The notes below the pieces were generated by a model. The model saw only the letters and a list, made by a program, of their open reading frames with translations. It was not told the origin of the DNA and did not search any database. The translations under genes were made by a program, and so were the position numbers. Of a DNA stretch of 64,000 nt, positions 11,445 through 22,025 are shown piece by piece. This DNA comes from Edaphochlamys debaryana (taxonomy: Eukaryota > Chlorophyta > Chlorophyceae > Chlamydomonadales): the NCBI GenBank assembly GCA_016858145.1, contig JAEHOE010000119.1:186001-250000 (forward strand), given 5' to 3'. Within the stretch, counting starts at the first letter, position 1. Each line of letters begins with the position of its first letter.

Positions 11445-11474
11445 AGGCAAGCGAGTGCGCAAGGGCACGGCCCG
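11445..11474 (-). repeat. Right arm of the 30-bp inverted repeat
   Basis: Partner of 9729-9758. The two arms bracket 1.7 kb that contains the unknown minus-strand exons at 10130-10986. No clear target-site duplication was recognised outside the arms. Confidence 0.6.
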
Positions 11475-12498
11475 GGGAACCAGTCGCCTGCTGCCCAGGG
11501 CATGGCAACAATTGAAGCATGCATTAGGAAGCAATTGGGAGAGCACGTTCGCGTGTTACCGTGAAAGCCTCGGACGGTTACCTTGTCGCCATGGCCAGGC
11601 GTCAGCTCTCCGGCGGCTCGCAAGGTATCCCGGCCCGTCCAACCCACACGTATACAGACCTGTAAGTGACGGGAGAACCGCCGGAGCAGAGCGAAAGTGG
11701 CGTCAGGAACGGTGCTCGAAGGCGCATGTCAGCGGGGCGACGCAGGCAGCACAGCCACTAGCACACCCCAGAGCCGCCGGAGAAGCGTAGGCTGCCTAGC
11801 GGAGGGGGGTGGACGCCGCGGGTCCCAGCCCAGCCATCGGCAGCCCGTTGACGTCCTGGCGCGGGGACCGCCAGGGAACCGACGGGGAGGGGGGCGCGTG
11901 ATGGGTGGTTCGCTGAGCGAGAGAGCGGAGGCGGACCGTGCTGGCCCGTTCCTAGCGGAATGGCCCGCATTTTCAGCTCTGTTTCACCCGTGGGGGGCTC
12001 CGCAGTTCCGGCACAGCCCTGCACAGCCCTGCACAGCCCTGCACAGCCGTCCCCCCAAGAGCTTTGCTGGCCTGCTTTTCGCGTACCCCGTCTCCCAGTT
12101 CCCCTTCCCCCCAAGAGCAGAACCTCCCGCCATCGTGCGAAGTTGAGGACATGAGCCCGGATAGCTACCTCTCCCAAGCGTCGGTAAGTGGGCGTGGGGA
12201 TGGGGTGGGGTGGAAACGGAAGCAGCGCTGCGGGGATGGGGTTGGCGGGGATGGCGGGGCTGCGGATCGGGTACTCGATCCGCCGTGTCGTCCCGGCTGG
12301 CGGATCACGCGCTCGGAAAGCCCCAGTCGCAACACTTCTGACATTGTTTACGCTGTCTAACCTTGCACAAAAGGATCTAGTCTGTGCCTAGAGCCTAGCG
12401 AACTGGTTGCGGGCGAGCGTGTTCTGCAAACGCACGCCGGTAGGGGCCGGCTTCGAGACTTCGCGTCTTGCGGGGCACTAGGGGCCGCTTCTATCGCA
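11475..12498. other. Intergenic, upstream of LSF2
   Basis: No supported gene. It contains a 10-bp tandem repeat (GCACAGCCCT, almost four copies) at 12011-12048. A donor-like GTAAGT at 12184 follows a short open frame, but that frame does not join the LSF2 exon at 13034 in phase. It presumably includes the LSF2 promoter and 5' UTR. Confidence 0.45.
12011..12048. repeat. 10-bp tandem repeat, ~4 copies
   Basis: GCACAGCCCT is repeated head to tail, the last copy truncated to GCACAGCC. Confidence 0.9.
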
Positions 12499-15400
12499 AT
12501 GCAGCAGCTAGGGAGACGTCCCAGCATGGCTCAGCCCGCAGCTCGGCGGGCTGGGATGCCGGTTCGAGCTGCCCGGCTGCAAGTACGCGCCTCGTCAACG
12601 AAGGCGGACCAGGTGTCAAAGAACGAAGCGTACAACCGGTGAGCGGTATCCCGGGCTGGAGAGAATAAATGCGTTGAGCAAAGCGACTCTTCGGCGGGCC
12701 CTTTGGGCCGTGGTCTGGACTCGGGGGCGCCCTCGAGCGGCAGCGATGAAGCGTTTCGGGCCAGAAAGGCATCCAAGGCATGTGCGTCGCGGCATTGGTC
12801 AGCCTCGGACGCAGGCGGGAGCGAACTAAGCCTTCCTTGCCGCCCCAAGCCTGCTCACGGCTCTTGACTGTGGCCCCTCGGAAGTCCCGGCGCCCTGACC
12901 CACGTCTCCCAACCACACCCAGTGCTGTTATGGTCCCTCGTCCCCGCCCCCCTCTCCATCACATACCCACAAACCCCGCCGCTTCCTCCGCCCAACCTTC
13001 CCGCCCGCCCGCCCGCCTGCCTCTCCCGCGCAGCATCATGCAGCGCCAGATGGGCTGGAGCCACGTGAACCCGTACGAGTACCACTACGACCGCGGGCTG
13101 TACTACCACGAGGTCCTGCCCAACCTCATCTGCGGCACGCAGCCGCGCAACGTGGCGGGTGGGGCAAAGGGGGGGAGAGTCGAAGAGGGGATCGGAGGGG
13201 GGTGGGGGGGTCGGGAAGGGGAGAGGCGGCGAGGGTATTGGAGGGTTTTGGGGTGGGGATAGGGACGAGGGGGAGGGATGGCGGTGAGGGCGGGAAGGGG
13301 AGGGTGAGGAAGCTCGGGGGGGTGGGGCCAGGGTGCCAAGGAGAGCAGGGGCAAGGGCAGGGAGCTGGCGAGGTTGGGCCGTGGACTGAGGGGACGGGGA
13401 ACGCAGCCGCGGTATCAGACGGGGGGGGAGAGGTGGGATATGGAGTGGCTCTGGGGAGGGGCGAGGTGGAGAGGCGCAGGGCATCCGGGATGGGGGCGGG
13501 GTTGGGCACATAGGGAGGACGGGGAGGTGCTCGGGGGGGCCGGTGTCGTTTAGTCTCGCTGAGCGCAGCAGGCAGGCTGCGGCTCGAAGCTGCGGTTTGT
13601 CGCTGGTGCGGGCTGGGAAGGTGTGGGAAGAGGGCATGTCGTGACTCACCTGACAGGGCTTGGTGCCAGGGAGCGGGGTGGAGCCGTACCGCGTCCCCTC
13701 GCCTGCCGCGGGCCCAGGCAGACGCATCCGCGCTTCCCTCCACCTACCGCTTCCCTTCCCCCGTCTGCCGTACCGTGTGCCGTACGATGTGCTGCCGTAC
13801 GACGACGCAGACGTGGACGAGCTGTTCGAGGCGGAGCGGATCACGCACATCCTGAACCTGCAGCAGGACAAGGACATGCACTACTGGGGCGTCAAGCTGG
13901 AGGACATCCGCCGCGCGTGCGCCAAGCACTCGATCAACCACATGCGCAGGCCGGTGGGTCTTGCCGTACGCGTGCCGTACGTGCGTGGCCGTACGGTCGT
14001 GCCAGCCCTTATGCGGCAGCGGTCCAGGGGGTCCGCAGGGTCCGGGGGGTGCTGTGCTGGGCGATGTGGTTGTTGTGCTGAAGACGGGCACGGGGGCACA
14101 GGCCTCCGTCCTGGCCCTGGATTCTCTCAACCCGCCCCTGGACCAACCCTTGCTCCTGCTGCTGCTCCTGCTTCCATCCTCGCTCTCCACCCCCTGACCA
14201 GCTGCCTCCCCTGCGCCTGCTGCCCGTTGCCCCCCTCTTCCCCACCAGGCCCGCGACTTCGACCCCCACAGCCTCCGCCGCACCATCCCGGGGGCGGTGC
14301 ACTCACTCAGCTCGGCGCTGTCGGGGGGCGGCAGGCAAGGAGCAGGGGCAGGGAAGGGAGAAGGGGGGCTCGGGGCGGCAAACAGGGAGGGCGTGGGGGG
14401 GCTCGGGGCGGTAACAGGGAGGGCGTGGGGGGGCTCGGGGCCCGGCAGCACGGTGGCACGGCGCCGGCGGGGCGAGCGTTGGGACTGGGCTAAGGGGCTG
14501 GCCGCGGGCGGCCAAGGGTGCGCTTGGGAGGGGGGCGGTGGCGTAAGGCCACGGGCGAGGAGGAGGGTCGTAGTGAGGGCGGGCAGCAGCACGGACGGGG
14601 GCACATCGTTGGGTGGGCTTGAGCAGCAAGGGGTGCAATGACGTGTGGGCCTGTTAGGTGGGGGCAAGAGATGTGGTAGGCGGGCCAATCAGACCGTAGA
14701 GGGGGTGGCAGTGGGAGGCGAGCGAGGCCAGGGGCTGGGTCGCGGGCGGTCTGCAGGCGGGCTGGGAGCCTGCCAAGCGCATACTACACCAAGCAGTTAC
14801 AGACACCTGACGGCGCTCGTTCTCTGCTGGGGTCAGGCGCGCAAGGGGACGCGAACCCCATACCCCCGTGGCAGTCGGGGATGGGCCGTTGGTACTCACG
14901 TTGCCCCCCCACGATGCCCACGTGCCTCCATCCAGGGTGTACGTGCACTGTACGGCGGGTCTGGGCCGCGCTCCGGCGGTCTGCATTGCCTACATGTACT
15001 GGTGAGGGGGGCGGGTGGGGGAGGAGTAGGCATGTTGAACTCCACCGAGGGAGGAGGACGGTTTCCATAGTACCGGGAGCCGGGAGGAGTCGCCGCGCGT
15101 TGCATATGCGACTTCAGAAGGCCTCACAACAATAGAATGATGCCTCGAGCAGCTTACCATTGACGCTCGCATCTCCCCCCATCCGAGATCCAGCCAACCC
15201 CCTGCTGAGCCCAAGCGGGGCAGCTGCAGGCCCTCCCCTCCCGCCTCTCCCTTCCCACCGCATCCCTCCCCTCCCCTCCCCTCCAATTTCCCCCTCACCT
15301 TCCCTCCCCCTTCCCCCACCCCAGGTTCACGCCCATGCAGCTGGACGAGGCCTACAAGTCCCTCACCACCCTGCGCCCCTGCGGGCCCAAGCGGGACGCA

Positions 15401-15854
15401 ATCCGGGGCGCCACCTACGACATATTGGCGGGATCGGGAGCGCACAAGTGGGTTGGGGCGGTTGGTCGGGTGGTCAGTTGTGCGGTTGGTGCCGACGTCG
15501 GCACCCAGCCGCCCAGCCCTCGGCTCGGTCGCTGTGCTGCCAGTTCCGGGCCAATGCAGGCTAGGGAGCAACAGCCCGCGTCTTGAGGAACAGCCCCCCT
15601 TCTCGCGCAACCGCCCGCCAACCAACTAACCCCCAACCATTCCCAACCGCAGCAACGGCAATGGCAACGGGCACCACCAGCATGGGCACCACGGGCACGG
15701 CCACCACGGGCACGGGCACGGGCACCACGGGCACAACTCCAAGGCGGAGGCGGACTTTGCGGCCTTCGACCATCTGCCGCAAGACGCCTTCGCCACCCTG
15801 TCGGACGACGACCGCTTCGCGCTGCAGTACAGGGTGCTCAAGGGCCTGTGCTGA
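12499..15854 (+). CDS. LSF2: Phosphoglucan phosphatase LSF2-like (starch degradation), complete
   Basis: Seven exons joined in phase: 12499-12638, 13034-13158, 13811-13953, 14249-14334, 14936-15001, 15325-15447 and 15653-15854 (TGA); 294 aa. The first 30-odd residues are Arg/Ala-rich and end in VRAS, a typical algal chloroplast transit peptide. The rest follows plant LSF2: NPYEYHYDRG, ITHILNLQQDKDMHYWG, HMRRPARDFDP, the dual-specificity phosphatase loop HCTAGLGRAP, RPCGPKRDAIRGATYDIL, and the C-terminal helix LPQDAFATL..RVLKGLC. The nucleophile is Cys170 and the P-loop Arg is Arg176; Asp139 in RDFD fits the general acid. LSF2 enzymes dephosphorylate glucan chains at the starch surface, mainly at C3, so that amylases can act, in the chloroplast. 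A His/Gly-rich run of about 25 residues precedes the C-terminal helix and is absent from Arabidopsis LSF2. The intron after 14334 has a GC donor, forced by the GRVYVHC reading. Confidence 0.93.
14363..14440. repeat. ~33-bp minisatellite in LSF2 intron 4
   Basis: Two full units and one partial unit of a G-rich sequence (GGCTCGGGGCGG..ACAGGGAGGGCGTG) in the intron between 14334 and 14936. Confidence 0.8.
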
Positions 15855-17271
15855 GTGCCGTACGACGGGGTGTCGTGCGGTACGGCTGGCGGGGGCGCAC
15901 GGGCCGCACGTGCGTGGGAGGTGAGGGGGTGGTAGGACTCGAGCTGGGGAGGGGGAGGGGGAGGTGAGGGGGCGTCGGACTTAGGAGGGGTATGGGAGCC
16001 AAGTCTGTTGGGGGGCGTCTAGGCGGGGGTGCGTGAGGCGGGACTCGTGCGGGTTTCTCTTTGCCGTACTTTTAGTGCATCGAGCGCATGGCACCACATG
16101 ACGCGTGGCATCGTACAGCAGGACATATTGTGCCACCAAGCGTTCTAAGCTTGCTGGCACGTGCTCTTCTCGTCAGCTTCTTTGTCATGTGCCCATGCGA
16201 CGATGCAGTGGGGCAAGGTTGTCGTACGGCTGTACGGAAGATGAGAAACGCTTCATGCGGAGGGCATCGAGGGAAGGTGCAGCGTGTGTGTGTGTGTTTG
16301 TGGACCACGCATATCTGAGGAGGTGGTCGCCGGGCGGCTACAGGCCATGCCCCATGGTTACGGATGTCATCTGCGGAAGATATTCCTCGAAGAGTCTGGG
16401 AATGCAAGCAAAGAGATGTATCCCTTGCCTAGGTGCTAAACCGCACGCACGGGGGCCCTAAGCCCTCACAAGTTGGGGCATTTTGTGTTTCTGTTGCATG
16501 TGTGTGTAGCGGCGGGTGGTGCAATGGCGCGGCGGCCTATAGTTTCGCCTGTGCCCCCCCTCCGGTTTTGCCTCGCGTAGTACGCTAGCCTGCATGGCTC
16601 AGGCGTGGGTTGGGCCTGGCGTCGTCCTTCGTGCTGGATGGCTGTCGCAGGACACTCTTTGTACCGTACGGCTTTGCCCGGTGTGGTGCACGTGGCAGTA
16701 GACGGCCGGCGGTTCCGACGGTTGGCCATTGCTACACTGCGCAGTGGCGATGAGGCAGGCAGCTGGCTCACAGGTCTCACGGGTCATGCGTCGTGTTACG
16801 TGTCTGGCGTCTCTACGCGGACCTTCGCGTATCAACCTGTCCCGTTGGCGCGGAGGGAGGGATGGCCACACGGTCGGCAGGCTCCGGGCCCCCTGTCGTG
16901 CCGCAACGTTCACCTTTGGATCGGCGGCCATATGCTTGCTTGCCCCCTGGCAGGGAGCACGAGGCGTGTCAGGGGCTCAGGGCCTGTCGACCGCCGCAGG
17001 GTGATGTTGATGCTGGTCGGGGAGTGCCCTCTGCCCCGTCGTGGTCCCCACTCGCCAGCCACGCTTCTGACGTGTTACCGTATGGGTCTTTAGCCAGGGG
17101 TCACCCCTATCTTTAGCGGTTACGGGCGACATATCTCAGGGTCGGTTGCTTGCAGGGATAGGCCGGGGGGGCGGGGGATGGGCAGTACTGGCAGTTACTG
17201 CATCCATCGTACCAGCCGGTGGGCGGACGACGGCGAGACGCCGTCCACGCCGCGCAATAGCTATATCTGCC
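15855..17271. other. Intergenic downstream of LSF2
   Basis: No coding segment with family similarity or good splice sites was seen on either strand. No TGTAA motif was noticed near the LSF2 stop. Confidence 0.45.
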
Positions 17272-17902
17272 ATGGAGCTGTTCCCGGAGCAAACGGGCCT
17301 CACTCCGCAACAGCAGCAGGAGCGGCAGTCCCGCTTCAAACTCCTTGCGACCTTGGACCAGCTTATCTTCACTATCATCAACGAGGAAACCAAGAAGAAG
17401 ATACAACCCAGAAGTTTGGCAGCGTGGCAGTGCCGGAACAGGGCGGAAGGCCGCGACGCGAATGAGGGCCGACCGCTGGGAGAAGTCGTGCCAGGCCAGC
17501 CCTACACAGGGCCTCGCGAAAAGGCACCGAAGTTTAACTCGACTGCGCTCACGGGCGCGCTAAACGCATAAGGAACATCGCGCGCAAGCTGGGCATGGAC
17601 GAGGACGCCGCGGTGAGCGACCCGGAAGCCTTTTCGGAACAGGTCAACAGGAAGCTCGCCACCGCGCCGCTGGGGGTGAGTATGCGTGGGCAAAACCGGG
17701 AGGGTCCCGGGTATGTGGGGCTCTACTCGGGGGGCCGTGCACCTGGGTGGCTGGGTACGTGTCGCTCTCAGTTCGCGCGCTTTGCTCCCCTCATCCCTTT
17801 TGCGCCTGACGCAAACGGCCGCAGGCGGCACCTCCAAGGCAGGCGGCCAGGCCCGCCGCTCTGGCGCCTCTGGGGGGTGTGAGGAAACGCAGGCGCGCCT
17901 GA
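17272..17902 (+). CDS. Possible small gene of unknown function
   Basis: The ATG at 17272 opens MELFPEQTGLTPQQQQERQ.., continuing through FKLLATLDQLIFTIINEETKKKIQP, which looks like real protein and has a basic end. A second segment codes NIARKLGMDEDAAVSDPEAF up to a GTGAGT donor after 17676. A third (17825-17902) starts after a GCAG acceptor and ends GGVRKRRRA before TGA, a possible nuclear-localisation tail. The second and third segments join in phase. The link between the first and second is unclear: it needs a weak donor (GTGGCA at 17424) or a frameshift, so this could be a pseudogene or transposon remnant. I do not recognise the family. Confidence 0.3.
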
Positions 17903-19707
17903 GCGAGCGGCGGCCGCACCTACCGGGCGCACACAGCCGCCCGCTGTGCGGAGTGGAGCAGGGGAGTGAAGTGGCGCACCCCCGTCTGGTGCCCGGCTGG
18001 CCGTAGCCTGTGGGCGGACTGGCCACAGCAGATGGCGGTGGGCGGCAGGCGCCGGAATGATGGGACCGGACTGAGCCGGATTGAGCCGCGGTCGGACTGA
18101 GTGGCCACGGGGTCTGGGGCGCATGGGGTGGCGGATCTCAGCATGCTGAGTGTGCGGGAGCCGCGGCTACGAGGCTACGGCCCAGGGACTTTAGACAAGG
18201 GGCTGTCTGCGTACGTGAGGCAGGTCGGGCCTGGCGGACGTGAAGTCCGGCGCTGGCCTGGCTTGCCGCTACACAACGCAGCTTGTGGGTGGATCGGCTG
18301 TTAGTTTACTGTCACGCCTAGGAGCTGATCGGGTCGGGGTCCAGCAGATTTTGGGTGGATTGGCTCGAAACGGCCGGCACCCTGGCATGGCGGCTCCATG
18401 CTGCGGGCTGCCAGGTTACGGGAACGTCAGGAATGGCCGGGGGGACGATAGATGATAACGCTAAGCCTGGCTCTGGATCAGCGGCCGGGTGTTGGTGTGG
18501 TGCTCGCCACGGGTGCAGTGCCCACAGCTGCAGCTTTGTTGCCAGGACGGGAGGGGTGATGTACCGGTATGCCGACGTGGGGCGGGTGCATGGCTGGGCC
18601 CGTCTTCGCCTGTGGAAGTTGTGGTGCCGGTCCTTCGGTGCTGGTGACTCATGCGTGGCTGTGCGGGTGTCGTCGTTGAGGTAGATGGCGGGCAGAGGTG
18701 CAGCAGTGCTTGGCAGCGTACGGCGCGTCCATTCTCATCGGATGCATACACGCATGGGCCAAAGGGTTGGGGCTTGGGGCCCTACGGCGGCACCCACCGT
18801 GGGCTGGGGGCAGCGGGTGGATGGTGGCATATGTATGGTGTTCAGATACGGGTGTTATATGGCGCACCCAGACGAGCCGCGCTGCCTTCGTCTCTCGCCC
18901 TGGAGCTGCGCTGGCTTTTGCAAGCCCACCGACCGCAAGAATGTCAGACCCCAGCCCTCACCAGGCCCGCTAGGCCCCCACCAGCCCCCGGCCACCAGGC
19001 CCCCACCAGGCAAGCATCCCTCTCGCAGGAATCCCGCGACAAACCTCCCGCCCCAGGGTGCCCTCTGTGGCATGGCATTAACGGGTAAAGCCCAGCAGCT
19101 CCAATAATCACTCCGGCGCGGGGCGCTTTATCAAATGAAGTTCTGGCCCGGGCACCCCAGACGGCATCCGACCCTGGCCCAACCAACAGTGATCTTACAG
19201 GCAACCCTAAGCCCAAGCCCTGGAGGCACGCAAGTAATGTAGGCACCATGCCTCACGCTGCGACCCTCAAGGTCTCCAACGGGTCATCAGGGAAACAGAA
19301 TTCGCCCCGCCGCGCCACCCCAGCGCACAACATTGCATGTACCACAGCCAAGGGTCGACGTAGTGCATTCATGTCCCTCCATGCCATCGCCCATCGGCCG
19401 CTGGTGCTGCTGTGGCCACCTCCTGCATGCGGCCTTGACTCCATCCAGTGGCGGGAGCCCGGCCCTCAGTCCCAAGGAAGCTGCCCCATGGCCAGCGCCT
19501 TAGCCTACCGCAGGCATCCGCAAGTCCGCAACGCGTGGAACCGGTTCCATGGTACCAGCGCTAGGTGAGCAAGTAACGCTGCACCCGCATCGGCCAGGAG
19601 CATCTAGCTATCGTCCGGCGGTCGCTCGTCCGCAGACGATGATAGCAGCATAGCAGCACCTCAGTCGCTCAGGGCCGCCACCGCTAGCCCAGTGCAGCAG
19701 CGCGCCC
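17903..19707. other. Intergenic region
   Basis: No supported gene. The right part is the 3' flank of the minus-strand LRR gene that ends at 19708, including the TGTAA motif at 19195-19199. Confidence 0.45.
19195..19199 (-). promoter_or_regulatory. TGTAA polyadenylation motif, LRR gene A
   Basis: TGTAA on the minus strand about 510 bases downstream of the stop at 19708. TGTAA is the usual poly(A) signal of Chlamydomonas-type algae; its use here is inferred from position only. Confidence 0.4.
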
Positions 19708-22025
19708 TCATGTGGCAAAAGTGACTGCGCGCTGCTGTACGATGAGCCGCAGCTTAGGGGCCAGGACCCTCAGCCTCCATAGCGCCCCCTCCAATCCGTC
19801 GGGCAGCTCCGTGCCCTCGGGCCACTCCAGGCGCAGCTCGATCAGGTGCAGCAGGCCAGCCAGCGCGGGCAGGGCCCCGGCGGGGAAGGAGCAGCGGACC
19901 AGGCACAAGCTCTGCGGACATGGAAGGGGGAGCACAGCAGGGAAGGCATGAAATCGAGCGTCAGGAGCCGCATGACACATACCCCTCATGCAATGCAAGC
20001 CTTTCATTCATGTGTGAAGGGCGGCATGAGCCTGAGAATGGTGGGCGCGGTGATTAGCCGGCCGGCCTTAGAGACGGAACCGAAAGCCCGAGGAAACCGA
20101 AGCCCGACCCATCCCGCCCATCCCGAACCCGTTACGTTTGTGTCGCCGCTGGAGCCGCGTCGGAGCCGTAGTTTGTAGCTGGTAATAATGAGGTAGACTA
20201 GAGCCTCTTCCGAGCCAGCCCACTCACCCTCATGCAGTTGAAAGAGCGGGCAATGGTGGCCAGGTCCGCAGCGCTGAGGGCGACGCCCGCCAGCAACAGC
20301 CTCCACAGCCCGTTGGCGCCCCATGCGCTCAGCCAGCGGCCGTGGCCCTCGAAGCCGGGAGCGGGGTAAGACGGCGGCGGCAGGATGCGCTCCGAGCCGC
20401 CGCCCTTGCGCCAACGGCCGTCAAGCAGTAGCGTGTGTGCCGCCGACAGGACCGCAGCGGTGCGGCACAGGGCCTCCTCGCCCGCTGGCGACAGCCGGCC
20501 GTCCGCGTCAATCGATGCATCCTGCGCAAAACACAGGCGCACCACGCCAATCCCGCCATCGCCAGGTTCCTGCCAGTCCCCCGCCGCCACCTCCGTCAGG
20601 CTCGGCAGCGGCATCAGGGCCGCCAGCGCCTCCACCGCTTGGGGCCTCGACAGCCGCAGGGCCCGAAGCCGGGGAGGCAGTCTGAAGCGCGTCCCCACCC
20701 CCGCCTCTGCATCTGTCCGTGACACGGCTCCCGCGTGCAGCCGGGTGAGGGACGTGAGGCCGGACAGGGAGGAGGCGAGGACCGTAGCGCCGCCCAGCCT
20801 CAGCTCCTGCAGGCCCCGCAGCGCGGTAAAGCATTTTGCATTTATCCCATCACGGTCTCCGAAGCTGATTGCCAGGGAGCGCAGGCTGCCGCTCAGAGGG
20901 GCGAGCGCAGCCGCAAAGCTGGACACCTGCTGAGTGGTGAAGCGCTGACGTGCCGGACGGTGTGCGTTGCGCGACGCAAGCTCGAGGGCTTCGAGCTGCG
21001 TCATGCCCGACAGGCGGCGGAGGGTGGTGGCGGCGCTGTCGAGGCTGAGGTCCAGGTGGAGGCGCAGCGAGCGCAGCTGTGTGGCGGCCCGCAGTGCCAC
21101 CGCCAGCGCTAGAGGCAGGGTGTCGAGGTTGGGGCCGAGCTCAAGCCGCCGCAGCGCCGGCAGCAGAGGCGTCTGGGCGGGGCCAGCGGCGTTGCCACCG
21201 GCCGCTTCCGTGGTGCCGGCGCGTGGGGCTGGGCTGGGCCCGAGCAGCACCGCTAGGCCCAAGGCCGCCTGCTGCTGCTTTGCGAGCTCGAGGGCCGCCG
21301 TCAGGTCCAAGGCCCGCCAGTCAATTGGAGCGTCCACCCGGCCATCGACCCCGTCACATGACACGACCAGCTCCTCCAGGCCCGGGAGGGCTGCCTCCGC
21401 AGCGCGAGCCGCCTCGGGCGTCAGGAGCCGCAGCGACACGGTGAGCTTGGTGATGGCGGGTCGGTGGGAGTTTGGGTTGCGGGGAACGGAGCGGAACAAC
21501 TGCTCCCTGCGGGGAGCACGGGGAGAGCACAGAGTCAGGCGTGGAGGCAGTGGTGTAGCGCGGTCAAGGACCTTACCGGTAGCCCTCAACCAAGCCCTGC
21601 CGCTTCAACACTCATGCTGCGTGGAGGACCTTGTTCGGAAGCAGTGCATACATGGGCCCCCGACATCCCAGCACTCACGCTACACCGGGCACCGCCTCCT
21701 CCTCCGACTCGGGCAGCGTCAGCTCCAGCTCCCGGAGGCGACGGCAGGTGCCGCGCGCCAGCATGCCGCACGCCAGCCGCAGCTGGGTCGCCGCGTCCGT
21801 TCCCGCCTCTGTGCCCCCCACGCGAAGCGCAATGATAAGCTCCCAATCCACCGCGTCCCGGGCCTTCTTGCACAGCAGGCGGAGCTTGTGGACGCCGCTG
21901 AGGTCATTGCGGAGGTGCTTGGCGACCAGGGGGGCCAGATCGTCGGTTATGAACTTGGTCAAGCGGGATGGCACGTGGGGGGCCTCGGGATCCAGGTGCG
22001 CCGCGGAGGGTTGTTCTTGCGCCAT
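19708..22025 (-). CDS. F-box-like/LRR protein, paralogue A
   Basis: Three exons in phase: 22025-21679, 21506-20228 and 19911-19708 (TGA); 609 aa. ATG at 22025 begins MAQEQP. The first exon resembles a divergent F-box (LAPLVAKHLRNDLSGVHKLRLLCKKARDAVD), a fold that usually binds SKP1 in SCF ubiquitin ligases. The second exon holds irregular leucine-rich repeats: LLPALRRLELGPNL, LRSLRLHLDL, LRGLQELRLGG, LTSLTRLHAG, LRALRLS. The last exon is a short LRR cap (SLCLVRCSFPAG). Exon order and sequence are shared with paralogues at 24941-27107, 33321-40312 and 42138-44239, all on the same strand. F-box status is inferred from the LxxLxLLCKxARD pattern; the LRR call is stronger. Substrate unknown. Confidence 0.8.

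Noticed and set aside
12064..12183. Possible LSF2 first exon ending MSPDSYLSQAS at a GTAAGT donor
   Set aside because: It ends in phase 0, while the LSF2 exon at 13034 needs phase 2; the exon at 12499-12638 fits the phase and gives a transit peptide.
12555..12580. GGTTCGAGC resembling a tRNA T-loop
   Set aside because: No acceptor stem or anticodon arm can be built around it, and it lies in LSF2 exon 1 coding sequence.
13125..13520. G-rich tract as possible gene or regulatory G-quadruplex element
   Set aside because: It is the LSF2 second intron; G-richness is common in introns here and nothing specific could be supported.
12855..13877. 340-aa minus-strand frame opposite LSF2
   Set aside because: Pro-rich and overlaps LSF2 exons 2-3, whose phases and family match are unambiguous.
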